Part shown: positions 55,071 to 63,912 of the stretch, one piece after another
How the letters are laid out: each line of letters begins with the position of its first letter
Numbering within the stretch: position 1 is the first letter of the stretch
Assembly (NCBI GenBank): GCA_002702655.1
Contig: PABB01000042.1
Coordinates: forward strand, 186,001-250,000
DNA from: Planctomycetaceae bacterium
Lineage (GTDB): Bacteria > Planctomycetota > Planctomycetia > Pirellulales > Lacipirellulaceae
DNA: 64,000 nt
Reading direction: 5' to 3'
Notes under the pieces: generated by a model
Told to the model about the DNA's origin: nothing
The model's input: only the letters and a program-made list of their open reading frames with translations
The model's database searches: none
Translations under genes and position numbers: made by a program

Positions 55071-55991
55071 ATGCTTCTGCCTGTTGGCGACAATGTCGAT
55101 CGTCGGTCGCTGCCCGTCGTGCCGGCTGTCTTGGTGTTTGCCAACCTGTTGGTCTTTGTGATCCAGGTGCGGATCTTCTTGGACAACCCCATGACGATTC
55201 AGCCGACGATGGACTTCATCGAGAAGTGGGGGCTGGTTCCCGCGGATCTGCAGCAAGGACGCTATGTCGGGCTGTTCACCCACATGTTCCTGCACGGCGG
55301 CATCTCGCACATCTTGGGCAACATGCTCGTGCTGTGGGCGTTTGCTTGGACACTGGAGATCGGCCTGGGCGGCGCCACGCTGTTGGTGTTCTACCTGATC
55401 TGGGGGGTGATCGCCGGCGGCGCGCATGCCCTGACCGAATGGGGCGGCGACATGCCCTTGGTTGGCGCTAGCGGCGCGATCGCCGGATTGATGGGCGCCT
55501 ATTTCGTGCTGTACGGCGCCGACGCCAAGATCAAGACCGTGTTCTTCCTCGGCTTCAAGGCGTTTGTGATCAACATCCCCGCCGCGCTGTACTGCATCGC
55601 CTGGTTTTGGCTGCAGGTGTGGTCGGCTTCCAACGACACGGCCGGCACGGGCGGCGTGGCCTGGTACGCCCACATCGGCGGCTTCGCGGCTGGCGCGTTG
55701 ACGGCGCTGTTGGTCGGCAGCAATCTGCAGACGTGCCTCGTGCGCGACGGCACGGGCGAGTTGGTGTTCAAGTCGACGCTGGAACAGGACGAAGGCGAAG
55801 TGGTTATCGTCGAAGGCGACAAGTACAAGATCGCCGAACACGACACGGCGGGCGACGGCTCGACGCTTCCCGAGGATTGCCCGCACTGCGGTACGGCCTT
55901 GCCCGAGGAAGCGCGGATTACTCCCGGCGTGGCCCGATGCCTCAACGAGATTTGCGGGCGGTTTGTCTATCCGGGGGCGAGCTTCCGGTAG
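55071..55991 (+). CDS. Rhomboid family intramembrane serine protease with zinc-ribbon tail
   Basis: A 306-residue protein from the ATG at 55071. Membrane spans include PAVLVFANLLVFVIQVRIFL and the conserved FTHMFLHGGISHILGNMLVL. Catalytic Ser is S134 in GASGAIAGLMGAY, and catalytic His is H201 in AHIGGFAAG, so it should be active. It cuts membrane proteins within the bilayer. The C-terminal 85 residues are soluble and end in a zinc ribbon (CPHCGTALPEEARITPGVAR, then CLNEICGRFVYPG), an addition seen in some planctomycete rhomboids. It converges with tyrS; the stops are 28 bases apart. Confidence 0.95.
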   Translation: MLLPVGDNVDRRSLPVVPAVLVFANLLVFVIQVRIFLDNPMTIQPTMDFIEKWGLVPADLQQGRYVGLFTHMFLHGGISHILGNMLVLWAFAWTLEIGLGGATLLVFYLIWGVIAGGAHALTEWGGDMPLVGASGAIAGLMGAYFVLYGADAKIKTVFFLGFKAFVINIPAALYCIAWFWLQVWSASNDTAGTGGVAWYAHIGGFAAGALTALLVGSNLQTCLVRDGTGELVFKSTLEQDEGEVVIVEGDKYKIAEHDTAGDGSTLPEDCPHCGTALPEEARITPGVARCLNEICGRFVYPGASFR

Positions 55992-56019
55992 CGGTTGGCG
56001 GCTGCTCGCGCCGACCGCC

Positions 56020-57327
56020 TCACTCGGCCGCGTCGGCGAATCGCAGCAGCGCATAGCGCTTTTTCCCGCTGCGGAGCACGGCGACCGTCTCGCTGGCCAG
56101 ATCGGCCGCGGTGATGGCGGCTTCCAGATCGCTCACGCGGCGGTTGTTCAGATAGGCGCCCCCCTGCTGCACCGTGCGGCGGGCTTCGCCCTTGCTCTTG
56201 GCCAGTCCCGCCTCGACCATGGCGTCCAGGATCGGCAGTCCGTCTCCCGCGAGCGCTGCGGCGGGCAGCGACTTGCTGGGCACGTCGGCGAAGATCTGCC
56301 CCAGTTGCGCGTCGCTCAGGTCGCTGATCTCGGCGCCAAAGAAAATCTGCGTCGCCCGTTCTGCGGCGGCGAGCCCCTCGTCGCCGTGGACCAATCGGGT
56401 GAGTTCCTCGGCCAGTTTCTTCTGGCTGGCCCGCGCGGAGGCGTTTTCTGCGCGCTGGGCGTCGAGCGCTTCGATCTCTTCGTGCGTCAGTTCGGTCAGC
56501 ATACGCAGGCAGCCGCCGACGTCGGCGTCGTCGACGTTGACCCAGTACTGGAAGAACTCGTAGGGGCTGGTCCGTTCGGCCGAGAGCCACACGGCGCCGC
56601 TTTCGGTCTTGCCCATTTTCGTGCCGTCGCTCTTGGTCAGCAGCGGCCACGTGACGCCGTACAGCTGCGTGCCGTGCATGCGGCGGGCCAGGTCGATTCC
56701 CGCGGTGATGTTGCCCCACTGGTCGCTGCCGCCGGCCTGCAACTCGCAGCCGTGCTGTTGGTGCAGATGCACAAAGTCGTACGCTTGCAGCAGCATGTAG
56801 CTGAATTCTGTGTAGCTCATGCCCCCCGACGAGTTGTCGTCGTCGCCGCGCCCCAGCCGGCTCTTCACGGAATCCTTCGCCAGCATGACGTTCACGGGGA
56901 AGTTCTTGCCGACGTCACGGAGGAAATCCAGGTAGCTCCACGGACCGACCCAGTCGAAGTTGTTCAGCAGCAGCGCCTGGCTGGCGCCGGGGGCGAAGTC
57001 GAGGAACCGTCGCATTTGGGCGGCCATGCCCTCGATGTTGGCTGCCAGCTGGTCTTTGTCCAGCAGGTTGCGTTCGGCGCTTTTGCCGCTGGGATCGCCA
57101 ATCATGCCGGTGGCGCCGCCAACCACCGCGATCGGCTTGTGACCCGCCTTCTGGAACCGCCGCAGCACGATCAGCCCCAGCAGGCTGCCGACATGCAGGC
57201 TGTCGGCCGTGGGGTCGAAGCCGGCGTACACGGTGCGGGGCCGCTGCTCGAGCCACGCCTCCAGATTGGCGTCGTCGGTGGTTTGATGCACGAGCCCGCG
57301 CCAGCGGAGATCGGAGAGGAGCGACAT
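56020..57327 (-). CDS. tyrS: Tyrosyl-tRNA synthetase
   Basis: A 435-residue class I synthetase from the ATG at 57327 (MSLLSDLRWRGLVHQTTDDA). HIGH-like motif is HVGS in ADSLHVGSLLGL. Tyrosine-site pieces GFDPTAD and SYMLLQAYDFVHLHQQHG, then QAGGSDQWGN. KMSKS appears as GTKMGKTESGAVWL. The C-terminal S4 RNA-binding domain is present (LVEAGLAKSKGEARRTVQQG). Full length. A pyrimidine-rich pre-start motif with two tandem copies lies just upstream, and ispD lies further upstream on the same strand. Confidence 0.97.
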   Translation of the reverse strand: MSLLSDLRWRGLVHQTTDDANLEAWLEQRPRTVYAGFDPTADSLHVGSLLGLIVLRRFQKAGHKPIAVVGGATGMIGDPSGKSAERNLLDKDQLAANIEGMAAQMRRFLDFAPGASQALLLNNFDWVGPWSYLDFLRDVGKNFPVNVMLAKDSVKSRLGRGDDDNSSGGMSYTEFSYMLLQAYDFVHLHQQHGCELQAGGSDQWGNITAGIDLARRMHGTQLYGVTWPLLTKSDGTKMGKTESGAVWLSAERTSPYEFFQYWVNVDDADVGGCLRMLTELTHEEIEALDAQRAENASARASQKKLAEELTRLVHGDEGLAAAERATQIFFGAEISDLSDAQLGQIFADVPSKSLPAAALAGDGLPILDAMVEAGLAKSKGEARRTVQQGGAYLNNRRVSDLEAAITAADLASETVAVLRSGKKRYALLRFADAAE

Positions 57328-57334
57328 GATGCAA

Positions 57335-57370
57335 GGGGGAAGGCGGAATGGGAATGGGGAAGGCGGAATG
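57335..57370 (-). repeat. Pyrimidine-rich pre-start motif, copy 5 (tyrS)
   Basis: The 15-base unit CATTCCGCCTTCCCC occurs twice without change on the minus strand (57356-57370 and 57336-57350), 20 bases apart. The block ends 7 bases before the tyrS ATG. Confidence 0.8.
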
Positions 57371-57398
57371 CACGCGACGATGCAGGGCGAATTGCTGG

Positions 57399-57421
57399 TT
57401 AGCGCCGGACGCAAGTCCGGC
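57399..57421. repeat. Short REP hairpin, copy 2
   Basis: TTAGC, then GCCGGAC, GCAA, GTCCGGC. Almost the same as the unit at 40946-40968 and, like it, placed just upstream of a pyrimidine-rich motif. Confidence 0.75.
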
Positions 57422-57562
57422 CCGTCACGCGAGAGCCCACCATCGTGGCCCGCGGGCATCGCGTTGGTCGTTGGTTGTGTTGCGGCCAGGTTCCGTAAGA
57501 GTTGAATCGCGTAGCCGCGATTGCCAAGGCATCGCGCATGGCATTTCGCCTCGGAGAGTTCC

Positions 57563-58312
57563 TCACCGCCACAGATCGTCGTCGGCAAATGGGTGGGCGC
57601 CCCCTTTGGCCGGCGGCTTGGGCAGCACTTTCAGGATCTGCTCGGCCAGTTTCAGGTCGCTCTTGGTGGTGATCTTGATGTTCAGCGGCGAGCCCTCGAC
57701 CAGCGCGACCGGGCGGCCGAGTTGCTCCACCAGCGCCGCGTCGTCGGTCGCCACCGCGTCGCCGCGATTGGCGTACGCCTCCAGCAGCAACTCGCGGCGA
57801 AACACCTGCGGCGTCTGGGCTTCCCACAAGCCGCGGCGGTCGACCGTCTCGGCAATCAGCGGCTGGGCAGCATCAGCGGTCTGGCGTTTGAGAGTCGCGG
57901 CGACCGGTTGCGCCAGGATGGCCGCTCCGTGCTCGACCGCGGCGGCGAACACGGCGTCGAGCCACTTTTCCGCCACGCAGGGGCGAGCGGCATCGTGCAC
58001 CGCGACGAAAGCGTTCTTCTCGTCCACCAGCGCCAGGGCGTTGGCAATCGAGTCAGTGCGCTCCTCCCCGCCCACGCACAGGTCCACGCCCATGATCGCC
58101 AGGTTCGCGCCAAACTTGCGCTGAAACTCCTCCTTGTCCTCCTCGGCCACGATCACGATGACCTGTTTGACGTCGTCGCGATTGAGGAAGCGCTCGGCCG
58201 AATGCAGCCACACCGCCCGCCCCCCCAGAGGGGCAAACGGCTTCTTATACGCCGGATCGCGAAACCGCTGACTGCGTCCCGCGGCGGGCAAAATGACGGC
58301 AAATCGGGGCAT
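57563..58312 (-). CDS. ispD: 2-C-methyl-D-erythritol 4-phosphate cytidylyltransferase
   Basis: A 249-residue enzyme of the non-mevalonate isoprenoid route. It transfers CMP from CTP to MEP. N-terminal ILPAAGRSQRF and YKKPFAPLGG form the CTP loop; VAVHDAARPCV is the conserved metal and substrate segment; RRGLWEAQTPQVFRRELL and ATDDAALVEQLG follow; ending with SPLNIKITTKSDLKLAEQIL. All are as in IspD. The C-terminus has an extra KPPAKGGAHPFADDDLW tail. ispF is not adjacent. It lies upstream of tyrS on the same strand, 235 bases apart. Confidence 0.96.
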   Translation of the reverse strand: MPRFAVILPAAGRSQRFRDPAYKKPFAPLGGRAVWLHSAERFLNRDDVKQVIVIVAEEDKEEFQRKFGANLAIMGVDLCVGGEERTDSIANALALVDEKNAFVAVHDAARPCVAEKWLDAVFAAAVEHGAAILAQPVAATLKRQTADAAQPLIAETVDRRGLWEAQTPQVFRRELLLEAYANRGDAVATDDAALVEQLGRPVALVEGSPLNIKITTKSDLKLAEQILKVLPKPPAKGGAHPFADDDLWR

Positions 58313-58324
58313 TTTCGCGAGGCA

Positions 58325-58340
58325 CGGGGAATGGGGACAG
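58325..58340 (-). repeat. Pyrimidine-rich pre-start motif, copy 6 (ispD)
   Basis: On the minus strand CTGTCCCCATTCCCCG, ending 12 bases before the ispD ATG. Shares CCCCATTCCC with the other copies; shorter and less certain. Confidence 0.45.
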
Positions 58341-58577
58341 TGGTCGCCCTGGACCGACGCACTCGCCAGCCCACGGGACCGACCATCTTATCGCGGGACG
58401 CCGCGAGCGTCACCGGCGCCCGGCGGCACGCTTGGCTCGACCGTCGTTACGCGCACAATCGGCAGGCTTTGCCTCAGCGGTGCATGCGGAAAATCGCGGA
58501 CGATGCGTGCGGCAGGCGCGTCCGGTACTCGATACCAGGGGAGAGTTGGTCCGAACGCGCCGATTGCTCCGACGAAT

Positions 58578-59951
58578 ATGTCTGTATCGCAAAACACTCT
58601 TGCCCGGGTCGTACTGCTAGCAGCGGTTGTAGCAGGCTGCCGATGCCCTTCTGGCGGCTGCCTGCCGGCGACCCCCAGCAGCCCCTGCAGCCTGGAGACC
58701 ACTTACGCCGACGCCGACCCGCCCGAGCTGATGCGGCTGGTGCCCGACTGCAGCGAGGGGGCGTGCGGAATCGCGCCGCTCCCCGCGTGGGCCGAGACCT
58801 ACCAGACGCTGTCGGTCCAGGATTGCCAGTGCCGCGCCGCCACCAATTGCGCTACGGCCAATATGGTCGAGCTGGAGCGTCACTGGGCGCAAGTGATCAT
58901 CGAGTGCGACTCGAAATACGTGGCCCTCAACCAGTGTCTGTTCCGCGATCTGCTAGCATTGCATGCCACGGACCTGCGGAACGATGCGGCGGGCAACGCG
59001 CTGGTCGCCTACTACCAGTTGGCCGGGCTCGAAGCGCAGAGCTTCTACCTGGAGCAAGCGATCGACGAAACGCAGCTCGCCCTGGGCCGCGCCGACGAAG
59101 TGACCGAGTCCGGTTTGCCTGGAGAAATCGACCGCAGCGAGATCGCTGCCAATCTGTATGAGTTGCAGGACCGGCGTGCCCAACTGCAGTTGAAGCGACT
59201 GCAGCTCAACGGGCAGCTCAAGAAACTGCTGGACTGCCCGCTGGCCGATGATTCGCTGCTGTGGCCGCGAATCGATTGGCAGCCCGATTTGGCGCCGCTG
59301 GATGTCGACGCCGAAGTGGCCGAGGGCTTGTCTTCGCGGCCCGACCTGCGCGGACTGCAGCTGGTGCACTGCAACCTCGAGAAACGCACGTTGCGGGTCG
59401 CGCGAGGGGTGCTGTCAATTGTCGACGGCACGCTGGGCGCCGTGGAGCCGACCGATGGCTGGGTCCACCGCTTGCGGTGCGGATCGTGCTACGAAACCGA
59501 ACTGCCGGTCCGCTGTCGCCAACTGGCCATGTTGTATGGCGATACTGAAGAACTGGCCACCGGCGAGATCAAGGCCGCCGCTTACGAGGTGACCATGCAG
59601 CAAAATCGCGTCGCCATCGCCCGGCAGGCCGTGGCCGAGCGACGCGAGCAGTTGTATCGGCTGACCGCCAAACGCGACGTGGAGGACACCACCGCGTTTG
59701 AAGTCAGCGCCCAGCGGACCAAGCTCTACGAGGCCGAAGGGCAGCTCATTGCCCAGGTGGTCGGTCTGCAGGCCGCCCAGGCCCGGTTGCGACAGGCCAA
59801 GGGCGTGCTGGCAGCCGAGTGCGGGTTCTGTCCGCGGCTCTGCACCGAAGGCTGCTGCAACGGTCCCTGCACGCAGTGCCAGCTGCCGACTTGCTGCAAG
59901 AGCACCTGCGAGTGCGGGAAGTGCAAGCGGGCGCTGGCCAAGCGCAAGTAG
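58578..59951 (+). CDS. Cysteine-rich lipoprotein with TolC-like coiled-coil body
   Basis: A 457-residue protein from the ATG at 58578. The signal peptide ends in a lipobox (LLAAVVAGC, C21). The N-terminal mature part is rich in Cys (GCRCPSGGCLPATPSSPCSL, later DCSEGACGIAP and DCQCRAATNC). The body, about 95-410, is long amphipathic helices (AYYQLAGLEAQSFYLEQAID, IAANLYELQDRRAQLQLKRL, AAAYEVTMQQNRVAIARQAV) that resemble the tunnel helices of outer membrane efflux proteins. The last 44 residues hold 12 Cys (CGFCPRLCTEGCCNGPC onwards). That tail may bind metal or form disulfides. A long coiled-coil protein is encoded downstream. Confidence 0.85.
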   Translation: MSVSQNTLARVVLLAAVVAGCRCPSGGCLPATPSSPCSLETTYADADPPELMRLVPDCSEGACGIAPLPAWAETYQTLSVQDCQCRAATNCATANMVELERHWAQVIIECDSKYVALNQCLFRDLLALHATDLRNDAAGNALVAYYQLAGLEAQSFYLEQAIDETQLALGRADEVTESGLPGEIDRSEIAANLYELQDRRAQLQLKRLQLNGQLKKLLDCPLADDSLLWPRIDWQPDLAPLDVDAEVAEGLSSRPDLRGLQLVHCNLEKRTLRVARGVLSIVDGTLGAVEPTDGWVHRLRCGSCYETELPVRCRQLAMLYGDTEELATGEIKAAAYEVTMQQNRVAIARQAVAERREQLYRLTAKRDVEDTTAFEVSAQRTKLYEAEGQLIAQVVGLQAAQARLRQAKGVLAAECGFCPRLCTEGCCNGPCTQCQLPTCCKSTCECGKCKRALAKRK

Positions 59952-60166
59952 CAGCGTGGCGATCGGGTCGATCGAGCGGTTCAACGCGCGAGGCTCCCCG
60001 CACCTGGCTCTGCCGCCGGCGCCAGCATTGTCCTCGCGGAGAAATCGGCAATTGGGTCAAACTTTGCGGGCCAGGCGGGCCGATTATTCCGGCTAGGGAA
60101 ACCTTGCGGGTGACTGCTTGCGCGGCGTGCGTCGCGACGCAGCTCCTGCCAGCTGGAATGCCGTGC

Positions 60167-61879
60167 ATGGCCGACGAATCCTCTCAACAGCCGACTCCCG
60201 AGCGGGAAACTCGCATCGACGGCGCCCACGGATTGCGGCGAGCCGGTGCGCGCGAACCGGTTGCGGCGCCGACCGGGCCGCAATTGCAGCCCGCGGCGGC
60301 GGCCGCCCCATCGCAAGCGACAGTCGCACAAGCGACCGCGGGATGGGACCTGCCTGAGTTGCCGGACGCGGCCGTGGTCGAACCGAGCAGCGGCCCGGTC
60401 GCCCGCCACGCCGCGGAACTGGCCGAGCGGCTGCAACAGCGCCTGCAAGAAGTCGACCGCCGCGAGTCGCAGCTCAACTCGCAAGAAGCGGAATTCGACA
60501 CGCGGATACGCAACGCGCGGCTGTGGGTCGAGGATCGCGAAACCGATCTGGCCGAGCGGGAAGAGAAGCTGGCCGCCGCCGAAGAGCAACTGCGGCAGGC
60601 TCGCGAGGCCGCCGAAGAGCTGCTCGCCCAGGCAGAAGACGTGCAGCAAAAGCTCGTCGACATTGCTGATCGGGAGCAAGCGGTCTCGGTGCAGGAGATC
60701 GAGCTGGAAGTCGGCCTGACCGAACAGCAGACCAAGATCGCATCGCTGGAAGTCGAAACGGCCGCCTGCCGCAGTCGCCAGGCCGAGCACGAAGCGGCCC
60801 GCGATAAATACGAAGCGCGGCAACGCGATCTCGACGCCCGCGAGGCGCAGCAGTACGTCGACCGCGAGCGCATCACGCACGACCAGTTGGAACTCGACCA
60901 GCGCGAGCAGCGGATCGCCGACTCGCTCGGCGAACTGACCAAGCGCGAAGCGTCGACGCGCGAGTGGGAGCAGCGGCTCCGCGACGAAACGGCCGAATTG
61001 GAGCAGCGCCGCGCCGAACTCGACGCGCAGGCCGCCGCGCAGGACGAGCGCGACGGCGAACTGAACGTCTTCGAGCGGCGGCTCAAAGCGCGTCAGCAGG
61101 AGATCGAAACGGCGCTCGAGCGATTCAAGCGGCTGGGAATCGTCGAGGAGCGGATGGTGCAGCTCGATGATTTCGCCGAGCAACTCGACATGCGCGCCGC
61201 GTATCTGCAGCAGGCCGAAGCGCTGCTGGCCGAGCAGCAGAGCGAACTGGCCGACGACCGGCGCGAACTGCAGCGGCAGCGCTTGTCGTTTGAGAATCGC
61301 GTGACAAAAGATCGCCAAGCCGTCGAGGCCGATCGCGCCGCCGCCCGCAGCGAGGCCGACCGCCGCAACCAACATCTCGACCGCCGGGCTGCTGAGTTGC
61401 AGCTGCGCAGCGAGGCGCTGGAGGACTTGGCCGAAGAACTGCGGGCCGTGCAGCGCGAGGCGCTGGAAATGCGGCTGGCCACGGAGGAAACATGGCTGCA
61501 GTTGCAGGGCGCCCTGGCCCCGGCGACGCTGGCCCGTTCCATCGCCCAGGTGCGCAGCAAGCTGAGCGACCATTACCGGCTGGCCAGCGAGGAGATTCGC
61601 ATCCGCCGCAACGAGCTCGAGTCGGTCCGCGGCGAATTGGCCGAGCAGCTCGCGAAGATCAACCAGCGTCGCGAAGACTTGGACCAGTGGCTCGCCGCGC
61701 GCGAGCAGGATCTGGCCGACCAAGCCGCGCGGCTGGTGGAACGCGAGAAGGCGCTCGACAGCCAGTCGACGCAGTTCGAGCAAGCCGAGCAGCGTTGGCA
61801 AGCCGAACGCAACGAGTACCAGCGCGAACTGCAGCGCCTGTTGGGCGAAGTGTTACAGGAAGACCGCGCCGCCGCGTAA
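60167..61879 (+). CDS. Long coiled-coil protein, unknown function
   Basis: A 570-residue protein from the ATG at 60167 (ATG at 60158 is an alternative). Residues 1-75 are flexible, Ala/Pro/Gln-rich. From about 80 to the end it is nearly unbroken coiled coil, rich in Glu, Gln, Arg and Ala (AAELAERLQQRLQEVDRRES, LWVEDRETDLAEREEKLAAA, ERFKRLGIVEERMVQLDDFA). There is no signal peptide, membrane span or nucleotide-binding motif, so it is likely a cytoplasmic filament or scaffold. An SMC-like ATPase is ruled out by the lack of Walker motifs. It follows the lipoprotein by 215 bases. Confidence 0.87.
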   Translation: MADESSQQPTPERETRIDGAHGLRRAGAREPVAAPTGPQLQPAAAAAPSQATVAQATAGWDLPELPDAAVVEPSSGPVARHAAELAERLQQRLQEVDRRESQLNSQEAEFDTRIRNARLWVEDRETDLAEREEKLAAAEEQLRQAREAAEELLAQAEDVQQKLVDIADREQAVSVQEIELEVGLTEQQTKIASLEVETAACRSRQAEHEAARDKYEARQRDLDAREAQQYVDRERITHDQLELDQREQRIADSLGELTKREASTREWEQRLRDETAELEQRRAELDAQAAAQDERDGELNVFERRLKARQQEIETALERFKRLGIVEERMVQLDDFAEQLDMRAAYLQQAEALLAEQQSELADDRRELQRQRLSFENRVTKDRQAVEADRAAARSEADRRNQHLDRRAAELQLRSEALEDLAEELRAVQREALEMRLATEETWLQLQGALAPATLARSIAQVRSKLSDHYRLASEEIRIRRNELESVRGELAEQLAKINQRREDLDQWLAAREQDLADQAARLVEREKALDSQSTQFEQAEQRWQAERNEYQRELQRLLGEVLQEDRAAA

Positions 61880-61897
61880 CCGCGCGATATCGCCCCT

Positions 61898-61976
61898 GCG
61901 TGCCACGGCTCCGCGAGCCGTGTGGACGCCGTTGGGGTCTGCTTCTCCGCGCACGGCTCACAGAGTCGTGGCACGC
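61898..61976. repeat. Composite REP element related to the one at 24111
   Basis: GCGTGCCACGGCTC (61898-61911) and, 51 bases on, GAGTCGTGGCACGC (61963-61976), complementary with one mismatch. Within it CACGGCTC, CGC, GAGCCGTG forms a small hairpin. It sits between the convergent coiled-coil and ZIP genes. Confidence 0.8.
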
Positions 61977-61988
61977 GTGACGAGTCGC

Positions 61989-62813
61989 TCAGCCGAGCGC
62001 GACGTCGAGCACCATCATCGTCACGAAGCCGCCCATCAGACTCAGCGTCGCCAGGTCGACGTTGCCGCCGCGTTCGGCTTCGGGAATGAGTTCTTCGACG
62101 ACCACGTACACCATGGCCCCCGCGGCGAAGGACAGGGCGTAGGGCAGGATCGGCGCGGCCACGGCGACCAGCGCGGCCCCGGCCACCGCGGCGATCGGCT
62201 CGACCGAAGCGGACAATTGCCCGTACCAGAAGCTTTTCAGCTTGCTCATCCCCTCGGCCCGCAGCGGCATGGCCACCGCGATCCCTTCGGGGAAATTCTG
62301 AATGCCGATGCCGACGGCCAACGCCAGCGCCGCGGCGACGCTGGCTCCCGAGACGCCGGCGATGACGCCGCCGAAAGCGACGCCCACGGCCAGTCCCTCG
62401 GGGATGTTGTGCAGCGTGATCGCCGTGACCAACAGCACGGATCGATGCCAGGTGGTCTTCGGGCCTTCGGCCTCGGCCATAGGGAAGAACAGATGCAGGT
62501 GGGGCATCGATTTATCGAGCACCCACAGCCCCACGCCGCCGGCCAGAAAACCGATCGCCGGCGGCAGCCACGCCGGCAGCGACCCCTGCTCGGCGATTTG
62601 AATCGCGGGAGCGAGCAGCGACCAGTAGCTGGCGGCCAACATCACGCCGCCGGAAAACCCCAGCATGCCGTCGAGCAACCGACGATTGATGGAGCGGGTG
62701 AAAAACACCCCCGCGGCGCCAACCGCGGTGACCAGCCACGTGAACAGCCCCGCCAGAAGCGCCTGCATGACGGGGCTGAGTTCTTGAAAGGCTTCGTACA
62801 CGATTGCTATCAA
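61989..62813 (-). CDS. ZIP family metal transporter
   Basis: A 274-residue membrane protein with about eight spans. The metal path motifs are clear: [20 protein letters not shown] in TM4 and [17 protein letters not shown] in TM5, with the His, Asn and Glu ligands. A His-rich loop (MPHLHLFF) lies before TM4. It brings zinc or other divalent metal into the cytoplasm; the closest kin are ZupT/GufA-like bacterial ZIPs. The ATG at 62813 gives the normal length; M16 is a weaker choice. A REP element lies right upstream. Confidence 0.95.
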   Translation of the reverse strand: MIAIVYEAFQELSPVMQALLAGLFTWLVTAVGAAGVFFTRSINRRLLDGMLGFSGGVMLAASYWSLLAPAIQIAEQGSLPAWLPPAIGFLAGGVGLWVLDKSMPHLHLFFPMAEAEGPKTTWHRSVLLVTAITLHNIPEGLAVGVAFGGVIAGVSGASVAAALALAVGIGIQNFPEGIAVAMPLRAEGMSKLKSFWYGQLSASVEPIAAVAGAALVAVAAPILPYALSFAAGAMVYVVVEELIPEAERGGNVDLATLSLMGGFVTMMVLDVALG

Positions 62814-62819
62814 TCGGCA

Positions 62820-62910
62820 GGGTGGCTGGGGACGAGCGGAGCGAGCCCCCAGAAATTTGCCATTGGTCTCGAGCGCGCTGGGGGCTCCCGTTGGTCGTCC
62901 CCAGCCACCC
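62820..62910. repeat. REP element family GGGTGGCTGGGGACG, copy 2
   Basis: GGGTGGCTGGGGACGA at 62820-62835 and its exact complement at 62895-62910, with inner arms GAGCCCCCAG and CTGGGGGCTC. Same family as the element at 42308-42382. It begins 6 bases upstream of the ZIP start codon. Confidence 0.9.
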
Positions 62911-62969
62911 CGCCGAAGTCTGCGCTGATCCGTTCAATCCGCGACAACCCGCGTTCCATTCGCCCCGCC

Positions 62970-63719
62970 CTATTTCCGCACAATTTCCACGCAGATCCCG
63001 CCGGCGCGGAAGGCTCGGTGCATGCGGGTGAACCAGATCTCTTGGGCCCAGTGCAGGCCGAGCTCTTCGCACAGGCGTTTCAGTTCGCCGCGATTGTACG
63101 TGCGGCAATACCAAAGACGGCTGGTCCAGGCGCCTGAGAAATTGTCCTCAGTCGTCAGCAGGAACATGCGACCGCCGGGCTGCAGCACGCGCGACATTTC
63201 GCGGAGGCCCGGTTCGGGATCGGGCAGGTGCTCCAGCACGTAGCCGCAGGTGATGCAGTCGAACGAGTTGTCGGCGAACGGCAAGTGCGCCAGGTCGGCC
63301 GCGACGAAGCGGGGCGTGCGGCGGCTCTTCTCGGCCAGTCGTCGCCGCGCGCGGCGGAGCATCTGGTGCGACAGGTCGGTGCAGGTCAGCTGCGCTTCGG
63401 GGTCGGAGTACTTCAGCAGGTGCCCGGCGATCTGCCCGGCGCCGCTACCGACATCCAGGATCGAACGCGCCCCCGCCAGATCGAACTTGCGACTGCGGAA
63501 GATCCGCTCGCCCAGCGGGATATGCAGCGAGAGCATGCTGCACGTGCTGAGAAACGCTCCCTTGGGCCCGCCGTAAACCCGCTTCACCTTCGAGCGGTAT
63601 TCGTCCGGGCTGACCTTGCGGATCAGGTCGTTTTCGATGAGCCGATTCAGCGGCTTGATGCGCTGGCCGTCGCGGCGGTTTTGGCGCCGTCGGCGGCGAG
63701 GTTCGAGCGTTTGTGTCAT
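62970..63719 (-). CDS. SAM-dependent methyltransferase (class I)
   Basis: A 249-residue enzyme. A basic N-terminal tail (EPRRRRRQNRRDGQRIK) leads to the Rossmann core: ILDVGSGAGQIAGHLL (motif I), CTDLSHQMLRRARRRL (motif II, SAM acid), FVAADLAHLPFADNSFDCIT and EHLPDPEPGLREMSRVLQPG (motif post III). The UbiE/Methyltransf_11 pattern is clear but the substrate is unknown. The C-terminal part (WTSRLWYCRTYNRGELKRLC) varies among kin. It stands between a ZIP gene and an incomplete membrane protein gene. Confidence 0.93.
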   Translation of the reverse strand: MTQTLEPRRRRRQNRRDGQRIKPLNRLIENDLIRKVSPDEYRSKVKRVYGGPKGAFLSTCSMLSLHIPLGERIFRSRKFDLAGARSILDVGSGAGQIAGHLLKYSDPEAQLTCTDLSHQMLRRARRRLAEKSRRTPRFVAADLAHLPFADNSFDCITCGYVLEHLPDPEPGLREMSRVLQPGGRMFLLTTEDNFSGAWTSRLWYCRTYNRGELKRLCEELGLHWAQEIWFTRMHRAFRAGGICVEIVRK

Positions 63720-63776
63720 GGACCGGTCGCCAGCGGGGGCGAGAGTTGGCGAGGCGAGTGCGGGAGTACGGGGTAG

Positions 63777-63883
63777 CCCGGGTTGGCGTTCAGCCTACCC
63801 GGGTCACGCAGCGACGAGAGGCGCCGACAACGGCTGGCCTCTTGCGGCTGCGCCGCTCCGGTAGCCTGAACGGCAACCGGAGC
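63777..63883. repeat. Pair of inverted REP-like hairpins
   Basis: Two hairpins: CCCGGGT with ACCCGGG (63777-63783, 63797-63803) and GCTCCGGT with ACCGGAGC (63855-63862, 63876-63883). The words GTAGGCTGAACGCCAACC (minus at 63781-63798) and GTAGCCTGAACGGCAACC (63861-63878) differ at two places only. Confidence 0.7.
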
Positions 63884-63912
63884 TACTGCGTCTGCGAGCA
63901 AAACTGGCGCCA

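Noticed and set aside
60167-61879. SMC or RecN-like ATPase
   Set aside because: Coiled coil only; no Walker A, Walker B or ABC signature at either end.
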